DNA of 53,728 bases, taken from contig NZ_QUZT01000049.1 in assembly GCF_004682045.1 (NCBI RefSeq), forward strand, positions 1-53,728, given 5' to 3'. Below the pieces are notes generated by a model. The model searched no databases. It saw nothing but the letters and a program-made list of their open reading frames with translations, and had not been told where the DNA came from. How positions within the stretch are numbered: position 1 is the stretch's first letter; every line of letters starts with the position of its first letter. The position numbers and the translations under genes were made by a program. The stretch comes from Pseudomonas nabeulensis. GTDB lineage: Bacteria > Pseudomonadota > Gammaproteobacteria > Pseudomonadales > Pseudomonadaceae. Positions 9,501-19,529 of this stretch are shown here, piece by piece.

Positions 9501-12500
9501 CAACGCTTGCAGGCGCGGCTCCTGTTCATCTTCCGGGTCGTTGCTCCAATCCAGGTATTCAATCGGCGTGCTACCCGGCTTATGAATCACTTGCAGCATG
9601 TCCTCGCCGACGTTCCAGCAGAACGAGGCGCGCAGGGCTTCGTGACGGGCGATCACCGCTTGCCACGCCTGGGCAAAACGCTCGGGGTCGAGGGCGCTGT
9701 TGATGCGGTAGCGGTCCTGCATGTAGTACAGGCCGGTGCCCGGTTCCAGCAGGGTGTGCAGCAGCAGACCTTCCTGCATCGGTGTCAGCGGGTAGACGTC
9801 CTCGATGGCGCTGGCCGGTACCGGCAACGCATCCAATTGCGGCTGGGTCAGCTGCGCCAGCGGGAAGTCGGACGGCGTGAGGCCACCGGCGTCATCCTTG
9901 AGGCAGTGGGCGACCAGGCTGTGCAGTTCGGCGAGGTAGGCCTCGGCCAATTCGCGGATGGTTTGCGGGTCATGACGCTCACGGCTGAAGGTCCAGCGCA
10001 GCACCAGCTCACCGCCGTAGACCTGGCTGTCGACGCTCAGGGCATTGGGCAGCGGCGCCTCCGGGTCATGGGCCAGCCCGGCGGACTCGTCCAGCGGGTG
10101 GAACAGCGCGTCACTGCCGAAGCTCTGGTCGAACTGGCCGAGGTAGTTGAAGGTGATATCGGCGGTTGGCAGCGCGGCCATGGTTTGCCGGGTCTGCGCG
10201 TCGGCCAGGTAGCGCAGCACGCCATAGCCGAGGCCTTTGTGCGGCACGCCGCGCAGTTGCTCCTTGATCGCCTTGATCGAGGCGCCCTGCCCGGCCGCCT
10301 CTTCGATCTGCACCGGGGTCAGGCGCAGTGGATAGGCACTGGTGAACCAGCCGACACTGCGGGTCAGGTCGATGTCATCGAACAGGCTTTCGCGGCCGTG
10401 GCCTTCCAGTTGGATCAGCGCCGAAGCGTGTCCGCTCCAGCGGCACAACACACGGGCCAGGGCGGTCAGCAACAGGTCGTTGACCTGGGTGCGATAGGCG
10501 CTTGGCGCCTGTTGCAGCAACTGGCGGGTGTGTTCGGCATCCAGGCGCACGCTGACGGTGTCGGCATCGCGGTTGCGCGTCGAACCCTGTGGGCGATCCA
10601 CCGGCAACGCCACGACCGGGCCGGCCAATTGCGCCTGCCATACGTTCAGTTCTTCGCGCAGGGATTCGCTGCCGGCGTACGCCTGCAAACGGGCGGCCCA
10701 ATCGCGCAGTGCGCTGGTCTTGGCCGGCAGGCTGACGGACTGGCCCTCGCTCAACTGGCGGTAGACCGTTTGCAGATCCTCCAACAACACGCGCCACGAC
10801 ACGCCGTCCACCACCAGGTGATGGATCGCGATCAGCAGGCGTTGCTGGCCTTCAGGGCCGTCCACCAGCAGGGCGCGCAACAGCGGGCCGTGTGCCAGGT
10901 CGAGGCTGCGCTGGGTGTCGGTGAACAGGGCGGTACACTGTTGCATGTCACGCACCTGGGCCTGCATCAGCACGCCGCCGTGAGGCACAGCCAAGTGTTC
11001 GGCGTGCCATTGGGCGTCGCGCTGGGTGAAGCTCAGGCGCAAGGCGTCGTGATGTTCCAGTACCGCCAGCAACGCTTGCTCCAGGCGATGGGGTTCCAGC
11101 AGTTGCAGCGGCTTGAGCACCAGCGCCTGATTCCAGTGCTGACGCTTGGGAATGTCAGTGTCGAAGAACCAGTGCTGGATCGGCGTGAGGCCCGAGCTGC
11201 CTGTCAACACACCTTGCTCGGCGGTAACCCGCTCGGAGCGCGTGGCGACGGCGGCCAGGGTTTGCACGGTCTGGTGCTGGAACAAATCCCGTGGGCTGAA
11301 ATGAATCCCGGCCTGTCGCGCACGGCTGACCACCTGGATCGACAGGATCGAATCGCCGCCCAGTTCGAAGAAGTTATCGTCGAGGCCGACTTGCTGCACA
11401 TTCAACACCGCTGCCCAGATGGCCGCGAGGGTCTGTTCCAGCTCATTGCGCGGCGCCACGTACTGTTGGCGATTGGCCTCCGGGTCCGGCTGCGGCAAGG
11501 CGCGGCGGTCGAGTTTGCCGTTGGCGGTCAGCGGCATAGCGTCCAGCACGATCAAGTGCGCGGGCACCATGTAGTCCGGCAGTTGCGCCTTGAGGTGCGC
11601 TTTCAGCGCATCCCGCAAAGCGCCGTGTTCGGCGTCGCTGACCAGGTAGGCCACCAGCTGTTTGCCGCTCGGCGAATCCAGCGCCAGTACCACCGCTTCG
11701 CGCACCGCCGCGTGTTCCAGCAGACGAGTTTCAATCTCCCCCAGCTCGATACGGAAACCGCGAATCTTCACCTGATGGTCGATACGCCCCAGGTACTCCA
11801 CCAAGCCATCGGCGCGTTGGCGCACCAGGTCGCCGGTGCGGTACAGGCGGCCGCCGTTGCTGGCAAACGGATCGGCCACAAAGCGCTCCGCCGTCATGCC
11901 CGGACGCTCGTGATACCCCTGGGCCAAACCCGCGCCGCCAACGTACAACTCGCCCGTCGCACCTTGCGGCACCAACGCCAGGTCGGCATCGAGGATGTAC
12001 GCCACACGGGCGCCGATGATGCTGCCAATCGGCACGCTGCCAGCGCCCTCCTCCAGTTGCTCCGGTGCCAGGCTGGCCAGCGGCATCACCACGGTTTCAG
12101 TCGGGCCATAGGCATTAAAGAACACCTGGGGCTGGAACGCGGCACGAATGCGCTGCAAATGCTCACCGGTCAGCGCCTCGCCACCGGTGATGCACATGCG
12201 CACCGGCAAGGTTTGCTGTTGGGTCGCCAGCCACTGCGCCAACTGGCTGCCGTAGCTTGGGGTGAAGCCGAGAATATTGATGCGATGGGTGCGGATCAGC
12301 CCGCAGATCTCTTCCGCATCCCACTGGCCTTGGGCACGCAGCACCACCTGCGCACCGCTGAGCAACGGCACCAGCAGACGCTCGGTGGCGGCGTCGAAGT
12401 TGATCGAATAGAAGTGCAGCTCGCAGTCATCCGGGCGCATACCAAAACGTTCGATCACCGCCGCGCAATGCATGGCGATTTCACCGTGGGACACCACCAC

Positions 12501-15500
12501 GCCCTTCGGCTTGCCGGTGGAGCCCGAGGTGTAGATCAAGTACGCCTGATGCTGCGGCAAGCTGATAAACGGCAGCTCGCTGGACGGGTAATTGGCGAGT
12601 ACCGGCAGGTCATCTTCCAGGCACCAGCACGCCACGCTGACTGGCAGTTCGCCGAGGGCTTCGAACATTGCCGCATCGCTGAGCAACAGGCCGATGCCGC
12701 TGTCTTCGATCATGTAGTGCAGGCGGTCGAGCGGGTATTCCGGGTCCAGCGGCACATAAGCGCCACCGGCCTTGAGGATCGCCAGCAGGCCGACCACCAT
12801 TTCCAGGGAACGCGGCAACGCCAGGCCGACGCGCACCTGCGGACCGACGCCGCGCTCGCGCAGCATCCAGGCCAGACGGTTGGCGCGCTCGTCCAGTTCG
12901 CGGTAGCTCAGGGTTTCACCCGCGAAAGTCAGCGCAGGCGCATCGCCACGGACTGCGGCCTGCTGGCTGAACAACGTGTGGATGCACTGGTCGAGGCGGT
13001 GCTCGCCCTTTTCGATTCCCAAGCTGTCTTGCAAAGCTTTTTGCTCAACGGCGGTGAGCAATGGCAACTCACTGAGGCGCTGTTGCGGATCGGCGATCAA
13101 CGCTTCCAGCAGGTTGCGCCAATGCTCGGCCATGCGTGCAATGCGTGGCTCATCGAACAGGTCAGTGCTGTAGGTCAGGCAGCAACCCAGGCGGTGGTCG
13201 AGGTCGGTGACTTCCAGGTTCAAGTCGAACTTGGTCGCACGGGCATCGTTGGCCAGGTACTCGACGGTCATGCCAGCCAGTTGACGGCTTTGCTGGAATT
13301 CCCAGCGCTGCACGTTGCACATCACCTGGAACAGCGGGTTGTACGCCGCGCTGCGGGTGGGTTGCAGCGCCTCCACCAAGTGGTCGAACGGCAGGTCCTG
13401 ATGGGACTGGCCTTCGATCACGGTGTGGCGCACCTGCTCAAACAGCTCGGCGACATTCATCTGCCCAGTGAGCTGGCAACGCAGCACCTGGGTGTTGAGG
13501 AATGCCCCGATCAGTCCTTCGCTTTCCGGGCGAATACGGTTGGCCACCGGCGCGCCGATGCGCAGGTCGGTCTGGCCGCTGTAGCGGTAAAGCAGCACGG
13601 CCAGGGTGGCGGTCATGGTCATGAACAGGGTCAGGCCGCGTTCGGCATTGAAGGCACGCACGCGGGCGGCCAGGTCGTCACTCAAATCGAAGCGGTACAG
13701 CTCGCCCTGATGGCTTTGCACGGGCGGACGTGGACGGTCGCCGGGCAGTTCCAGCAGCGGGTGTTCGTTGCCCAGTTGTTGAGTCCAGTAATCCAGTTGG
13801 CGCTGGCGCTCGCCGGACTCCAGCCACTGCCGCTGCCACACGCTGTAATCCAGGTATTGCACCGGCAACGGCGCCAGCGGCGACAGGCGCTCATCGATAA
13901 ACGCCTCGTACAACGCACTGAGTTCACGGGCAAAGATGTCCATGGCCCAGCCTTCGGTGACGATATGGTGCAGGGTCAACACCAAGTAATGCTCCTGCTC
14001 GCCAGCCTTGACCACACAGGCGCGCAGCAACGGCCCGGTTTCCAGGTTGAACGGGGTGTGGGCTTCATGATCGGCCAGTTGCTGCAAACGTTGCTGGCGC
14101 TCAATTTCGTTCAGCGCCGAGATGTCCTGCCAGTCCATGCGCAGGCCGGTTTGCGCCGAGACCTTCTGATAGGCAACGCCATCCACGCTCGGGAACGTGG
14201 TGCGCAGGGTTTCGTGACGCATGATCAAGGCCTGCAACGCCGCCTCGAAACGCCCCACATCCAGCACACCGCGCAGGCGCGCCATGCCGCCGACGTTATA
14301 CGCCGGGCTGTCCGGTTCCATCTGCCAGAGGAACCACATGCGCTGCTGGGAGTAAGACAGCGGCACCGCTTGGCTGCGGTCGACCTTGGCAATCGCGGTT
14401 TGTTGGTTGCGCTGGCCCGACGCCTGGATCCGCTCGACTTGCTCGGCAAACGCCCCCAGCTCACTGGCTTCAAACAGGGTGCGCAACGGCAGTTCGACGT
14501 CACACGCCTGGCGGGTGCGGGAGATGATTTGCGTGGCCAGCAACGAGTGCCCGCCAAGGGCGAAGAAATCATCGTGCAGGCCGATGCGCGGCAGGCCGAG
14601 GACTTCGCGCCAGATGGCGGCGATTTGTTGTTGCAGCGCGGTTTCGGGCTCGATGTGTTCGCGGGTTTGCCACACCGGTGCAGGCAGCGCACGACGATCC
14701 AGCTTGCCGCTGGGGCTCAGGGGCATGGCGTCCAGGCGCATCAACAGCGCGGGCACCATGTACTCCGGCAGTTCGGCGGCCAGAGCGGTTTTTATCTGGT
14801 GTTCGTCCAGCTCACCATGGGCGGTGTAGTAGCCGATCAACTGTGCATCCCGCACCAGCACCACGGCTTGGGCGATGCCGTCCAGGGCCAGCAGGCGCGC
14901 TTCGATTTCTTCTGGCTCCACACGGAAACCGCGCAGCTTGACCTGCTGGTCGAGGCGACCCAGGTATTCGATCACGCCGTCGGCGCTAAAGCGCGCACGG
15001 TCACCGGTGCGATACAGGCGAGTGCCCGAGTGGTCAGCGACAAACCTCTCGGCGGTCAAGCCAGGCCGGCCGAGGTAACCCCGGGCCAAGCCGATGCCAC
15101 CAATGCACAGTTCACCCGGCACACCCAGCGGCACGGGGTTGAGTTGCTCGTCGAGCACGCGACAGATCACGTTGCCCAGCGGCCGGCCAATCGGCGAGCG
15201 TTCGCCGTCTTCAATACGGCAGTGCCAGTGGGTCACGTTGATCGCGGTTTCGGTCGGGCCATACCGGTTGTGCAACTGCACCGCCGGCAACTGCGCCAAA
15301 ACGCGATTGCGCAGCTCGGCTGGCAAGGCTTCGCCGCCGGAGAACAGGCGACGCAGGCTGGTGCATTCAGCCACCAGCGGCTCATCGATAAACAGCTGCA
15401 ACAGCGGCGGCACAAAGTGCAGCGTGGTCACGCCGTGTTGTTGCACCAACTGCGCGATGCGGTGCGGGTCGCGATGTTCGCCGGGGCCGGCCAGCACCAG

Positions 15501-18500
15501 GCGGCAACCGGTGATCAGCGGCCAGAAACACTCCCACACCGACACGTCAAAACTGATCGGCGCCTTTTGCATCAGCACATCGGTGTCATTGAGTTGATAA
15601 GTGGCTTGCATCCACTGCAAGCGCTCGGCCAGGGCCGCGTGGGTATTGCCCACGCCTTTAGGCTGGCCGGTGGAGCCCGAGGTGTAGATCACGTAGGCCA
15701 GGTTGTCGCCATTCAGGTGCAGGCCCGGTGGTTGGGTCGGCCAGCTGTCCAGGTGCAGGCTGTCCATGGCGATCACGCACACGCCTTCGGCGGTGGGCAG
15801 TTGCTCCAGCAACGCGGTCTGGGTCAGCAGCAGGTGCACGCCGCTGTCCTCGAGCATGTAGGCCAGGCGCTCGGCGGGGTAATCCGGGTCCAGCGGCACA
15901 TAGGCGCCGCCGGCCTTGATGATCGCCAGCAGGCCGATCAGCAATTGCGGTGAACGCTCGGCAGCAATGGCCACGCACACGTCCGGGCCGACGCCTTTGT
16001 CACGCAGGTAATGGGCCAGGCGGTTGGCCTGGGTGTGCAGTTGGGCGAAGGTCAGGCTGCCGTCTTGCCAGACCAGCGCGGTGGCGTCCGAAACCTGTTG
16101 GTTAAGCAACTCGGGCAGCCATTGCTGGGCCGGAGCACACGGCGCTTCGCTCCACGCGTGTTGCTCGTCTTGCGGCATCAACTGGAGGTCGCCGATGGCT
16201 TGCTGGGGCTGGTCACACACGGCGTGCAGTAGGCTGATGAAATGCTCGGCCAGACGCTCAATGGTGCGGGCGTCGAACAGTTCGTCGGCGTAGTCGAACG
16301 ACAGGCTCAGGCGCCCGTTGCGGTCTTCTTCGCTGTGCAATTGCAGGTCAAACTTGGCTTCGCGACTGTGCCACGGCAGCTCCTCGGCGAGCATGCCCGG
16401 CAGGCGGCGCAAGGCGCTCAAATCTCGTTGCTGGTGGTTGAACATGACCTGGAACAGGCCTTGTTCGCGGGCCTGGGGGAAGGCTTCCAGTAGTTGCTCG
16501 AACGGCAGGTCCTGGTGGGCCTGGGCGGCCATCGCGGTCTCGCGGGTAGCGGCCAGCAATTGATCGAACGGCAGGCGCCCGTCCAGTTCGGCGCGCAGCA
16601 CCAAGGTGTTGATAAAGAAACCGATCAGGCCTTGGGTTTCCTGGCGCGGGCGGTTGGCATTGGGCACGCCGATGCGGATATCGCGCTGGCCGCTGTAGCG
16701 GTAGAGCAGGCTCTGGAACGTTGCGAGCAACAGCATGAACGGGGTGGATTGGTGGGCCTGGGCGGTCTGGCGAATCGCCTCACTGAGACCTGCGTTCACG
16801 CGCACGCTATGCCGCGAAGCGCTGTTGCGCTGCTGCGCCGCTCGCGGATGGTCGGTGGCCAGGCTGAGGGTCGGATGTTCCTCGCCGAGTTGTGCCTTCC
16901 AGTAGGCCAGTTGCCGCTGGCCTTCGCCCTCGGCCAGCCATTGGCGCTGCCAGCTGCCGTAGTCGGCGTATTGCAGGGCCAGGGGTGGCAGTTCAAGGGT
17001 TTGACCTTGTGTCGCGGCCGCATAGAGGCGAGAGAACTCGTCGATCAGAATGTTGAGCGACCAACCATCGGCAATGATGTGGTGCAGCGTCACCAGCAGT
17101 TGGTGATCTTCATCCTCCAGGCGTAGCAGGGTCACCCACAGCAGCGGGCCTTTTTCCAGGTCGAACTGGGTGCGCGCTTCGTCCTCGCGAATTTGTTGCG
17201 CGCGGGCTTCGCGCTCAGCGGCAGGCAAGTCGCTGAGGTCGATGACTTGCAGGTCGAAGTCCGCCTTGGCCTCGACGCGCTGGAAGGCCTGGCCGTCGCG
17301 CTCGTAGAAACGGGTGCGCAGGGCTTCGTGGCGTTGGACCAGTTGCTGGAAGCTGGCACGCACCGCGTCTTCATCCAACTCGCCGCGCAAGCGCAGCGCC
17401 CCGGGAATGGTGTAGGCGCTGCTACGGGGATCCAATTGCCAGGTGATCCACAAGCGGTTTTGCGCCAGGGATTGAGGCAGCTCGTCCTGGCGCGACAGGC
17501 GTTGGATCGCGCCTTGGGCCACGCCACCGTCTTGCTGCAATTGCGCGACCTGCGTGGCGAAGCCTGCCAGGGTCGGCGCTTCGAACAGCATGCGCAGGTT
17601 CAGTTCCAGGCCCAGGGTTTCGCGCAGGCGCGCCACGACCTGGGTCGCGGTGATCGAGTTACCGCCCAGCAGGAAGAAGTGATCGTCGGCGGCGACGGTT
17701 GCGACCTGCAACTGTTCGCACCAGATCGCAGCAATCTGGTTGTGCAGCTCGGACTCCAACGCCGCCTCGCTGACCGAGGCTTGCCGATCAGGGAATTGCG
17801 CATAGCTGTCGAGACTGCCATCGGCATGCCGCAGGCCACACGCCGCACGCTGCACCTTGCCGCTGGAGGTCTTGGGCAACGCGCCCGGATTGAGTAGCAC
17901 CACCACGCTCGGCGCTTCTTGATAGGCCTCGGCAACCGCTTGGCGAATCGCTTTGATCAGTGCGTCGGGCGGCAGGATTTTCTGCACGCTGCGGCTGATC
18001 TCGGCGGCGATGCCGATGCCTTCCAGGCCTTGGTCATTTACCGCGAAGGCGGCAACCCGGCCTTTGCGCACCACTTCCACTTCGCGCTCGATGGTTTGCT
18101 CGATGTCCTGCGGGTACAGGTTGTGGCCGCGCACGATCAGCAGGTCTTTCAGGCGCCCGGTGATGTACACCTCGCCAAAGCGCATAAAGCCCAAGTCACC
18201 GGTGCGCAACCAGGTACGACCGGCGTGCTGGACGAAGGTCTTGGCGGTGGCTTCGGGGTTGCGCCAGTAGCCGTGGGCGATGCTCGGGCCGCTGGCCCAG
18301 AGTTCGCCGACGCGGTTGTCTGGCAGTTCGTTCAAGGTGTGTGGATCAACGATCAGCACGGCGTGTTCGGGCTGGCTGGTGCCGCAACTCATGATTGCAC
18401 TGCCCTGCCCCGGCTCGGCACGATTGGCCGCCAGCGCTTGCTCATCCATGCGCATGGCCGGGATGCCGTGGCCACGGGTGCCACCGGCGACAAACAGGGT

Positions 18501-19478
18501 GGCTTCGGCCAGGCCATAGGAGGCAAAGAAGTTGTCTGGGGTGAAACCGCAAACGGCGAATTTCTCGGCGAAGCGTTCCAGGGTGTCGAGACGGATCGGT
18601 TCGGAACCGGAATAAGCCACGCGCCATTTGCTCAAGTCCAGGCGTTCCAGGGCCGACTCACTGACGCGCTCGCTGCACAGGCGGTAGGCGAAATCCGGGC
18701 CGCCACTGATGGTGCCGTTGTATTCGCTGATTGCTTCGAGCCAGCGCAATGGGCGGCCGAGGAAGTAGGCGGGCGACATCAACACGCACGGCACGCCGCT
18801 GAAAATCGGTTGCAGCAAACCGCCGATCAAGCCCATGTCATGGTAAAGCGGCAGCCAGCTGACGATCACGTCGTCGGGGTTGAGGTCGATGCCAAAACCG
18901 CGACGGATCAGCACTTCGTTGGCCACCAGGTTGCCGTGGCTGACTTGCACGCCCTTGGGCAATGCAGTGGAACCGGAGGTGTATTGCAGGAAGGCAATGT
19001 CGTCGGGTTGCAGCTCGGGGGCGACCCACTGGTCGGCATTGTGCAAGGTGTCGACGCTTAATACCGGCGGTGCATTTTCGAGCTGCGACAGGCCCTCGGC
19101 CAGACTGGCGATGGTCAGCAGCAAGCGCGGTTCGGCATCCGCGATGATCGACAGCAGCCGCTCCTGGTGATGACGGCGGGTGGACTCCGGCGGATAGGCG
19201 GGCACCGCGATCACCCCGGCATACAGGCAACCGAAGAACGCGGCGACGTAATCCGGGCCACTGGGGAACAACAGCACCGCACGGTCGCCCAGGTCCGCGT
19301 TGGCCTGCAAGGCGGCGGCGATGGTGCGGGCGCGCTGGTCGAGGTCGCGATAACTGAGCACAACGCTGTGCTCGGCGGACTCGGCGAGGAAGCGCAGGGC
19401 CACCTGGTCCGGGGTCTGCTCGGCGCGACGTTGAAGGGACTGGACCAGTGTGCGGGGAAGTTCGAAGGCGTCCATCAT
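6585..19478 (-). CDS. pvdL: Pyoverdine chromophore NRPS PvdL
   Basis: Cytoplasmic non-ribosomal peptide synthetase of 4297 residues that builds the acyl-Glu-Tyr-Dab precursor of the pyoverdine chromophore. Order: acyl-AMP ligase (about 1-560, core QYTSGSTALPKG at 165-176), carrier (Ser608), condensation (HHIIADGW near 800), adenylation 2 (1125-1600), carrier (Ser1645), condensation (HHIVTEGW near 1838), adenylation 3 (2160-2660), carrier GGDS (Ser2710), epimerase (HHLVVDGVSW near 2888), condensation (HHILIDAW near 3363), adenylation 4 (3680-4185), carrier (Ser4235). There is no C-terminal thioesterase, as in other PvdL. My hand-read specificity codes are DVWHFGRINK (module 2, Glu by position), DAEGIGAVMK (module 3, Tyr by position and by its epimerase) and DIWELTADDK (module 4, a known Dab code). 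ATGATG starts at 19478 with AGGA upstream. It follows the thioesterase gene by 51 bases. Confidence 0.97.
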   Translation of the reverse strand: MMDAFELPRTLVQSLQRRAEQTPDQVALRFLAESAEHSVVLSYRDLDQRARTIAAALQANADLGDRAVLLFPSGPDYVAAFFGCLYAGVIAVPAYPPESTRRHHQERLLSIIADAEPRLLLTIASLAEGLSQLENAPPVLSVDTLHNADQWVAPELQPDDIAFLQYTSGSTALPKGVQVSHGNLVANEVLIRRGFGIDLNPDDVIVSWLPLYHDMGLIGGLLQPIFSGVPCVLMSPAYFLGRPLRWLEAISEYNGTISGGPDFAYRLCSERVSESALERLDLSKWRVAYSGSEPIRLDTLERFAEKFAVCGFTPDNFFASYGLAEATLFVAGGTRGHGIPAMRMDEQALAANRAEPGQGSAIMSCGTSQPEHAVLIVDPHTLNELPDNRVGELWASGPSIAHGYWRNPEATAKTFVQHAGRTWLRTGDLGFMRFGEVYITGRLKDLLIVRGHNLYPQDIEQTIEREVEVVRKGRVAAFAVNDQGLEGIGIAAEISRSVQKILPPDALIKAIRQAVAEAYQEAPSVVVLLNPGALPKTSSGKVQRAACGLRHADGSLDSYAQFPDRQASVSEAALESELHNQIAAIWCEQLQVATVAADDHFFLLGGNSITATQVVARLRETLGLELNLRMLFEAPTLAGFATQVAQLQQDGGVAQGAIQRLSRQDELPQSLAQNRLWITWQLDPRSSAYTIPGALRLRGELDEDAVRASFQQLVQRHEALRTRFYERDGQAFQRVEAKADFDLQVIDLSDLPAAEREARAQQIREDEARTQFDLEKGPLLWVTLLRLEDEDHQLLVTLHHIIADGWSLNILIDEFSRLYAAATQGQTLELPPLALQYADYGSWQRQWLAEGEGQRQLAYWKAQLGEEHPTLSLATDHPRAAQQRNSASRHSVRVNAGLSEAIRQTAQAHQSTPFMLLLATFQSLLYRYSGQRDIRIGVPNANRPRQETQGLIGFFINTLVLRAELDGRLPFDQLLAATRETAMAAQAHQDLPFEQLLEAFPQAREQGLFQVMFNHQQRDLSALRRLPGMLAEELPWHSREAKFDLQLHSEEDRNGRLSLSFDYADELFDARTIERLAEHFISLLHAVCDQPQQAIGDLQLMPQDEQHAWSEAPCAPAQQWLPELLNQQVSDATALVWQDGSLTFAQLHTQANRLAHYLRDKGVGPDVCVAIAAERSPQLLIGLLAIIKAGGAYVPLDPDYPAERLAYMLEDSGVHLLLTQTALLEQLPTAEGVCVIAMDSLHLDSWPTQPPGLHLNGDNLAYVIYTSGSTGQPKGVGNTHAALAERLQWMQATYQLNDTDVLMQKAPISFDVSVWECFWPLITGCRLVLAGPGEHRDPHRIAQLVQQHGVTTLHFVPPLLQLFIDEPLVAECTSLRRLFSGGEALPAELRNRVLAQLPAVQLHNRYGPTETAINVTHWHCRIEDGERSPIGRPLGNVICRVLDEQLNPVPLGVPGELCIGGIGLARGYLGRPGLTAERFVADHSGTRLYRTGDRARFSADGVIEYLGRLDQQVKLRGFRVEPEEIEARLLALDGIAQAVVLVRDAQLIGYYTAHGELDEHQIKTALAAELPEYMVPALLMRLDAMPLSPSGKLDRRALPAPVWQTREHIEPETALQQQIAAIWREVLGLPRIGLHDDFFALGGHSLLATQIISRTRQACDVELPLRTLFEASELGAFAEQVERIQASGQRNQQTAIAKVDRSQAVPLSYSQQRMWFLWQMEPDSPAYNVGGMARLRGVLDVGRFEAALQALIMRHETLRTTFPSVDGVAYQKVSAQTGLRMDWQDISALNEIERQQRLQQLADHEAHTPFNLETGPLLRACVVKAGEQEHYLVLTLHHIVTEGWAMDIFARELSALYEAFIDERLSPLAPLPVQYLDYSVWQRQWLESGERQRQLDYWTQQLGNEHPLLELPGDRPRPPVQSHQGELYRFDLSDDLAARVRAFNAERGLTLFMTMTATLAVLLYRYSGQTDLRIGAPVANRIRPESEGLIGAFLNTQVLRCQLTGQMNVAELFEQVRHTVIEGQSHQDLPFDHLVEALQPTRSAAYNPLFQVMCNVQRWEFQQSRQLAGMTVEYLANDARATKFDLNLEVTDLDHRLGCCLTYSTDLFDEPRIARMAEHWRNLLEALIADPQQRLSELPLLTAVEQKALQDSLGIEKGEHRLDQCIHTLFSQQAAVRGDAPALTFAGETLSYRELDERANRLAWMLRERGVGPQVRVGLALPRSLEMVVGLLAILKAGGAYVPLDPEYPLDRLHYMIEDSGIGLLLSDAAMFEALGELPVSVACWCLEDDLPVLANYPSSELPFISLPQHQAYLIYTSGSTGKPKGVVVSHGEIAMHCAAVIERFGMRPDDCELHFYSINFDAATERLLVPLLSGAQVVLRAQGQWDAEEICGLIRTHRINILGFTPSYGSQLAQWLATQQQTLPVRMCITGGEALTGEHLQRIRAAFQPQVFFNAYGPTETVVMPLASLAPEQLEEGAGSVPIGSIIGARVAYILDADLALVPQGATGELYVGGAGLAQGYHERPGMTAERFVADPFASNGGRLYRTGDLVRQRADGLVEYLGRIDHQVKIRGFRIELGEIETRLLEHAAVREAVVLALDSPSGKQLVAYLVSDAEHGALRDALKAHLKAQLPDYMVPAHLIVLDAMPLTANGKLDRRALPQPDPEANRQQYVAPRNELEQTLAAIWAAVLNVQQVGLDDNFFELGGDSILSIQVVSRARQAGIHFSPRDLFQHQTVQTLAAVATRSERVTAEQGVLTGSSGLTPIQHWFFDTDIPKRQHWNQALVLKPLQLLEPHRLEQALLAVLEHHDALRLSFTQRDAQWHAEHLAVPHGGVLMQAQVRDMQQCTALFTDTQRSLDLAHGPLLRALLVDGPEGQQRLLIAIHHLVVDGVSWRVLLEDLQTVYRQLSEGQSVSLPAKTSALRDWAARLQAYAGSESLREELNVWQAQLAGPVVALPVDRPQGSTRNRDADTVSVRLDAEHTRQLLQQAPSAYRTQVNDLLLTALARVLCRWSGHASALIQLEGHGRESLFDDIDLTRSVGWFTSAYPLRLTPVQIEEAAGQGASIKAIKEQLRGVPHKGLGYGVLRYLADAQTRQTMAALPTADITFNYLGQFDQSFGSDALFHPLDESAGLAHDPEAPLPNALSVDSQVYGGELVLRWTFSRERHDPQTIRELAEAYLAELHSLVAHCLKDDAGGLTPSDFPLAQLTQPQLDALPVPASAIEDVYPLTPMQEGLLLHTLLEPGTGLYYMQDRYRINSALDPERFAQAWQAVIARHEALRASFCWNVGEDMLQVIHKPGSTPIEYLDWSNDPEDEQEPRLQALLKSEREAGFDLLNQAPFHLRLIRVGAERYWFMMSNHHILIDAWCRSLLMNDFFELYMALGEGRDAQLATPPRYRDYIAWLQRQNLNEARQWWQQNLRGFERTTPIPSDRPFMRDHAGHGGMVVGDCYTRLDARDGAQLRELAQAHQLTVNTFAQAAWALVLRRLSGDRDVLFGVTVAGRPVEMPEMQRTVGLFINSIALRVKLPEDDQKCSVRQWLSGLLDSNMQLREYEYLPLVTIQEHSELPKGQPLFDSLFVFENAPVEVSVLDRAQSLNATSDSGRTHTNFPLTAVCYPGDDLGLHLSYDQRYFDESTVQGMLGEFKRLLLALVQGFHGDMAELPLIGEQEREFLVDGCNQSAHAYPLERSYVELFEAQVAAHPQRIAASCLDQQWTYDELNRRSNGLGHALIAASVGLDQPVALLAERNLDLLGMIIGSFKAGAGYLPLDPGLPSQRLRSIIDLSRTPLLVCTEACREQAIALLEGFDCSLLVWEEIPARGENPGVYSAPDNLAYVIYTSGSTGLPKGVMVEQRGMLNNQLSKVPYLDLSEADVIAQTASQSFDISVWQFLAAPLFGARVDIVPNTLAHDPQGLLEHVQAQGITVLESVPSLIQGMLAQDRINLDGLRWMLPTGEAMPPELAHQWLQRYPQIGLVNAYGPAECSDDVAFYRVDLASTRGTYLPIGTPTDNNRLYLLNGALELVPQGAVGELCVAGTGVGRGYVSDPLRTAPVFVPNPFGAPGERLYRTGDLARRRSDGVLEYVGRIDHQVKIRGYRIELGEIEARLHEQPEVRDGAVGVQEGVNGKHLVGYLVAADTALSPGERLDRIKQRLRAELPEYMVPLHWLWLERLPLNANGKLDRKALPDLEIGQLHSQDYLAPRTELETTLAAIWAEVLKVERVGVQDNFFELGGHSLLATQIASRVQKTLQRDVPLRAMFECSTVAELAEYIEGLAANEISAEKVDRLSDLMAELEGL

Positions 19479-19529
19479 GGGGTTCCTGCCTGAAATCGGC
19501 TTACGGGGAAATCGGGAATTCGGGGGAGT

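Noticed and set aside
8256..15953. 2565-codon plus-strand open frame as a gene
   Set aside because: It lies wholly opposite conserved pvdL domains, has no ribosome-binding site or recognisable domain, and its Gln/His/Ala/Val-rich composition is typical of antisense frames in GC-rich genes.
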